A DNA stretch of 8,640 nt. It comes from Betaproteobacteria bacterium (GTDB taxonomy: Bacteria; Pseudomonadota; Gammaproteobacteria; Burkholderiales; SG8-41). The position numbers were made by a program, and so were the translations under genes. The notes under the pieces were generated by a model that saw only the letters and a list, made by a program, of their open reading frames with translations, was not told the DNA's origin and ran no database searches. The stretch is taken from the NCBI GenBank assembly GCA_021300125.1, contig JAJTHX010000025.1, forward strand, positions 1-8,640. Reading direction: 5' to 3'. Shown here in pieces: positions 6,829 to 8,640 of this stretch. Positions within the stretch are counted from its first letter, which is position 1; every line of letters starts with the position of its first letter.

Positions 6829-7710
6829 TCAATCGCCGTCAAAGGCGGTATCGCCATCGGGCACCGGCGTGCCGGTGGCGCGGATCGCAGAAAAATCGAC
6901 CAGTTTGCGGTCGAGCAGATGGGAGGGAATTACGTTCTGTAAACCGGTGAATAGCGATTCGACGCGGCCCGGGTAGCGTTTTTCCCACTCGCGCAGCAGT
7001 GCCTTCACTTCCTGGCGCTTGAGGTTTTCCTGTGAACCGCAGAGCGTGCAGGGAATGATCGGGAATTGCCGCAGCTCGGCATAGGCCTCGAGATCGCGCT
7101 CCTCGCAGTAGGCGAGCGGGCGGATCACCACGTTGCGGCCGTCGTCGGAGACCAGCTTCGGCGGCATCGTCTTCATCTTGCCGCCGTAGAACAGGTTCAG
7201 GAAAAAGGTCTGCAGGATGTCGTCGCGATGGTGGCCGAGCGCGATGCGTGTCGCACCCAGCTCCTGCGCCACGCGGTAGAGCACGCCGCGGCGCAGCCTG
7301 GAACACAGCGAGCACATGGTCTTGCCCTCGGGGATCACCCGCTTGACGATGCTGTAGGTATCCTGGTTCTCGATGTGGAAAGGCACGCCGAGCCGCGTCA
7401 GGTACTCCGGCAGCACATGCTCCGGAAAACCTGGCTGCTTCTGGTCGAGATTGACGGCAACGATGTCGAAGGCCACCGGCGCGCGGCTGCGCAGGTGGAG
7501 CAGGATATCGAGCATCGCGTAACTGTCCTTGCCGCCGGACAGGCAGGCCATCACCTTGTCGCCCTCGCCGATCATGTCGAAGTCGGTGATGGCCTGGCCG
7601 GCGAGGCGGCGCAACCGCTTTACCAGCTTGTGCGATTCGTACTGATCCCTGCGCTCGCGGTTACTGCGCGGCGTGATGGTGATGACCTGGGGTTCGACGG
7701 GCTTGTTCAT
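6829..7710 (-). CDS. ttcA: tRNA 2-thiocytidine(32) synthetase TtcA
   Basis: An ATP-dependent, iron-sulfur enzyme that thiolates cytidine 32 in the anticodon loop of certain tRNAs. It has 293 residues, normal for the family. The PP-loop ATP motif SGGKDS is at 58-63. The Fe-S ligands are C133 and C136 ([11 protein letters not shown]) and C221 in PCTLCGSQ, with C224 nearby, matching the three-cysteine [4Fe-4S] arrangement of E. coli TtcA. LGHHRDD (158-164) and [13 protein letters not shown] are also characteristic. The ATG at 7710 has GGGGAG (minus strand, 7718-7723) 7 nt upstream, a clear ribosome binding site. The gene lies 15 bp after the SDR gene on the same strand, so the two probably share a transcript. 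All key residues seem intact. Confidence 0.97.
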   Translation of the reverse strand: MNKPVEPQVITITPRSNRERRDQYESHKLVKRLRRLAGQAITDFDMIGEGDKVMACLSGGKDSYAMLDILLHLRSRAPVAFDIVAVNLDQKQPGFPEHVLPEYLTRLGVPFHIENQDTYSIVKRVIPEGKTMCSLCSRLRRGVLYRVAQELGATRIALGHHRDDILQTFFLNLFYGGKMKTMPPKLVSDDGRNVVIRPLAYCEERDLEAYAELRQFPIIPCTLCGSQENLKRQEVKALLREWEKRYPGRVESLFTGLQNVIPSHLLDRKLVDFSAIRATGTPVPDGDTAFDGD

Positions 7711-7717
7711 GGAAGGG

Positions 7718-7723
7718 CTCCCC
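7718..7723 (-). promoter_or_regulatory. Ribosome binding site of ttcA
   Basis: GGGGAG on the minus strand, 7 nt upstream of the ttcA ATG, in the 15-bp gap after the SDR stop codon. It fixes the ttcA start and suggests independent initiation on a shared mRNA. Confidence 0.65.
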
Positions 7724-7725
7724 TG

Positions 7726-8475
7726 CTACAGCACGATGCTGCGGCCGCCGTCCACGGCAAGGATCTGGCCGGTGACATAGGGCGCGCCGGCAAGATACAG
7801 CACCGCCCCGGCGATGTCCTCGGGCGCGCCGGTGCGGCCGAGGATGGTGCGGCGGACGATGGCCTCGCGTTCGGCGGGGTCCTCCCACGCGCCCGCCTCG
7901 GGCCAGACGATGGCGCCAGGGGAGACGCCGTTGACGCGCACCTGCGGCCCGAGGTCGAGCGCCAGCGCGCGCGTCAGCGCGGCGAGCCCGCCCTTGGCGG
8001 CGTTGTAGATCAGGTGATCGCGCATCGGCCGCTCGGCATGGATGTCAATGATGTTGACGATGGCGCCGCCACGTTCGCGCAAGGCCGGCGCCGCCGCGCG
8101 TGCCAGGAACAGCGGCGCCTTCAGGTTGGTGCCGATCAGATCCAGCCACTGTGCTTCATCGATGGCGTCGATCGGCGTCGGATAAAAACTCGAGGCGTTG
8201 TTGACCAGCAGATCGAGGCGGCCGAAAGCGGACAGCGCCTGAGCTGCCAGGCCGGGCAGCGCCGCGGTATCCAGCAGGTCGGCGCAGGCCACCACCGCGG
8301 ATGCAGGCCGCAAGGCATTGAGTTCCGCCGCCAGCACGCTGGCCGCGTCGCGGGAGCGATGGCAGTGCACCACCACGTTCGCGCCGGCAGCATGCAAACG
8401 GCGCACGATCGCGGCGCCGACGCGGCGGGCGCCGCCGGTCACCAGCGCGCATTGATGCTGCAGCAATTGATCCAT
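7726..8475 (-). CDS. Pteridine reductase-like SDR oxidoreductase (FolM/PTR1 type)
   Basis: A cytoplasmic NADPH-dependent short-chain dehydrogenase of 249 residues. Evidence that it is a pteridine reductase rather than a generic SDR: the cofactor motif TGGARRVG (13-20) follows the TGxxxRxG pattern, HCHRS (37-41) has a basic residue suited to NADPH, and NNASSFYPTP (92-101) is typical of FolM/PTR1. The usual catalytic Ser is replaced by Asp (D144 in NIIDIHAERP), with Y157 and K161 completing YNAAK, the same D-Y-K arrangement as in Leishmania PTR1. The expected reaction is reduction of dihydropterins (dihydromonapterin or dihydrofolate) to tetrahydro forms. ATG 8475 is the only reasonable start: no in-frame ATG, GTG or TTG lies between it and the upstream stop (8521-8523). 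It has no recognisable Shine-Dalgarno. It lies 15 bp upstream of ttcA and is divergent from the methyltransferase-like gene. Exact substrate inferred. Confidence 0.92.
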   Translation of the reverse strand: MDQLLQHQCALVTGGARRVGAAIVRRLHAAGANVVVHCHRSRDAASVLAAELNALRPASAVVACADLLDTAALPGLAAQALSAFGRLDLLVNNASSFYPTPIDAIDEAQWLDLIGTNLKAPLFLARAAAPALRERGGAIVNIIDIHAERPMRDHLIYNAAKGGLAALTRALALDLGPQVRVNGVSPGAIVWPEAGAWEDPAEREAIVRRTILGRTGAPEDIAGAVLYLAGAPYVTGQILAVDGGRSIVL

Positions 8476-8545
8476 TCTAGGGGGGCGGGCATCACGTAAA
8501 TGATTGTTTATTTTAGCGTATTATCCTGCGGTGCCTGTTACACCC
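8476..8545. promoter_or_regulatory. Divergent intergenic region with an AT-rich core
   Basis: 70 bp separate two divergently transcribed genes. Positions 8497-8526 are strikingly AT-rich for this window. They contain possible -10 elements: TAAAAT (minus strand, 8510-8515), GATAAT (minus strand, 8520-8525) and TATTAT (plus strand, 8519-8524). None has a convincing -35 partner at 16-18 bp. Promoter function is inferred from position and composition. Confidence 0.45.
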
Positions 8546-8640
8546 ATGCCCGCCGCCCCGACTCCGCCCGACTCCGCAGCCCTGGCCGTCAGCGCACAAC
8601 TGCGCGCACTGATCGCAGCCGAAATCAACGCCGCCGGCGG
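8546..8640 (+). CDS. Probable MidA-like (DUF185) SAM-dependent methyltransferase, N-terminal fragment
   Basis: An open frame starts at ATG 8546 and runs off the window end after 31 codons. It begins with MPAAPTPPDSAALAVSAQ and continues with LRALIAAEINAAGG. The second part resembles the conserved start of COG1565/MidA proteins, where 'L...I..eI...GG' precedes the 'f..fM..aLY.P..GYY' motif that would lie beyond the edge. MidA proteins methylate a partner in respiratory complex I assembly in mitochondria; bacterial roles are less clear. Gene order next to the pteridine reductase and ttcA supports the call. No strong ribosome binding site precedes the ATG. The short visible part makes the product call tentative. 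Confidence 0.6.
   Translation, partial: MPAAPTPPDSAALAVSAQLRALIAAEINAAG

Noticed and set aside
7066..8499. A 477-codon plus-strand open frame antisense to ttcA and the SDR gene
   Set aside because: It crosses two well-supported genes and has low-complexity His/Gln/Arg/Ala content with no family resemblance.
1..8640. Mobile elements, CRISPR arrays, tRNA genes, toxin-antitoxin or phage genes
   Set aside because: No transposase, direct-repeat array, tRNA-like cloverleaf or phage-like reading frame was seen. Genes are closely packed and have typical core-genome content.

Overview
This 8.64-kb window is GC-rich, gene-dense proteobacterial chromosome. Two features point to a betaproteobacterium, probably Burkholderiales or a related order. 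One is a Bug/TctC-type solute-binding protein, a family greatly expanded in that group. The other is the ttcA / pteridine-reductase / MidA-like methyltransferase neighbourhood, which I recall from betaproteobacterial genomes. No mobile element, CRISPR array, tRNA or rRNA was seen.

Layout: (1) positions 1-741, plus strand: the C-terminal three quarters of a Bug-family periplasmic binding protein, cut by the window edge. (2) Positions 769-6626, minus strand: a tight four-gene operon read right to left. It encodes a TolC/CzcC-type outer-membrane channel, a lipoprotein membrane-fusion adaptor (CzcB/CusB type), a CzcA/CusA-type RND metal pump and a small divergent PII-like signalling protein. The spacings are 6 bp, 3 bp and a 4-bp overlap. 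(3) Positions 6627-6828: about 200 bp without a gene, holding a perfect 10-bp hairpin, a T6 run and repeated CTGAG/CTCAG motifs. (4) Positions 6829-8475, minus strand: ttcA (tRNA 2-thiocytidine synthetase) and, 15 bp upstream of it, an SDR of the pteridine reductase (FolM/PTR1) type. (5) Positions 8476-8545: a short divergent promoter region with an AT-rich core. (6) Positions 8546-8640, plus strand: the first 31 codons of a probable MidA-like (DUF185) methyltransferase, cut by the window end.

Together, the three efflux proteins would form a tripartite pump spanning both membranes that exports a metal ion from the periplasm or cytoplasm. The last gene, the PII-like protein, is translationally coupled to the pump gene. 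It keeps the PII fold signature but has lost the uridylylation tyrosine, the 2-oxoglutarate/Mg glutamine and one nucleotide-binding lysine. It has gained an H-x-x-C-H cluster next to the nucleotide site. It matches the divergent PII group already known to sit beside heavy-metal RND pumps. This is the most interesting part of the window, although the association itself is not new. Everything else looks like ordinary housekeeping or transport content.
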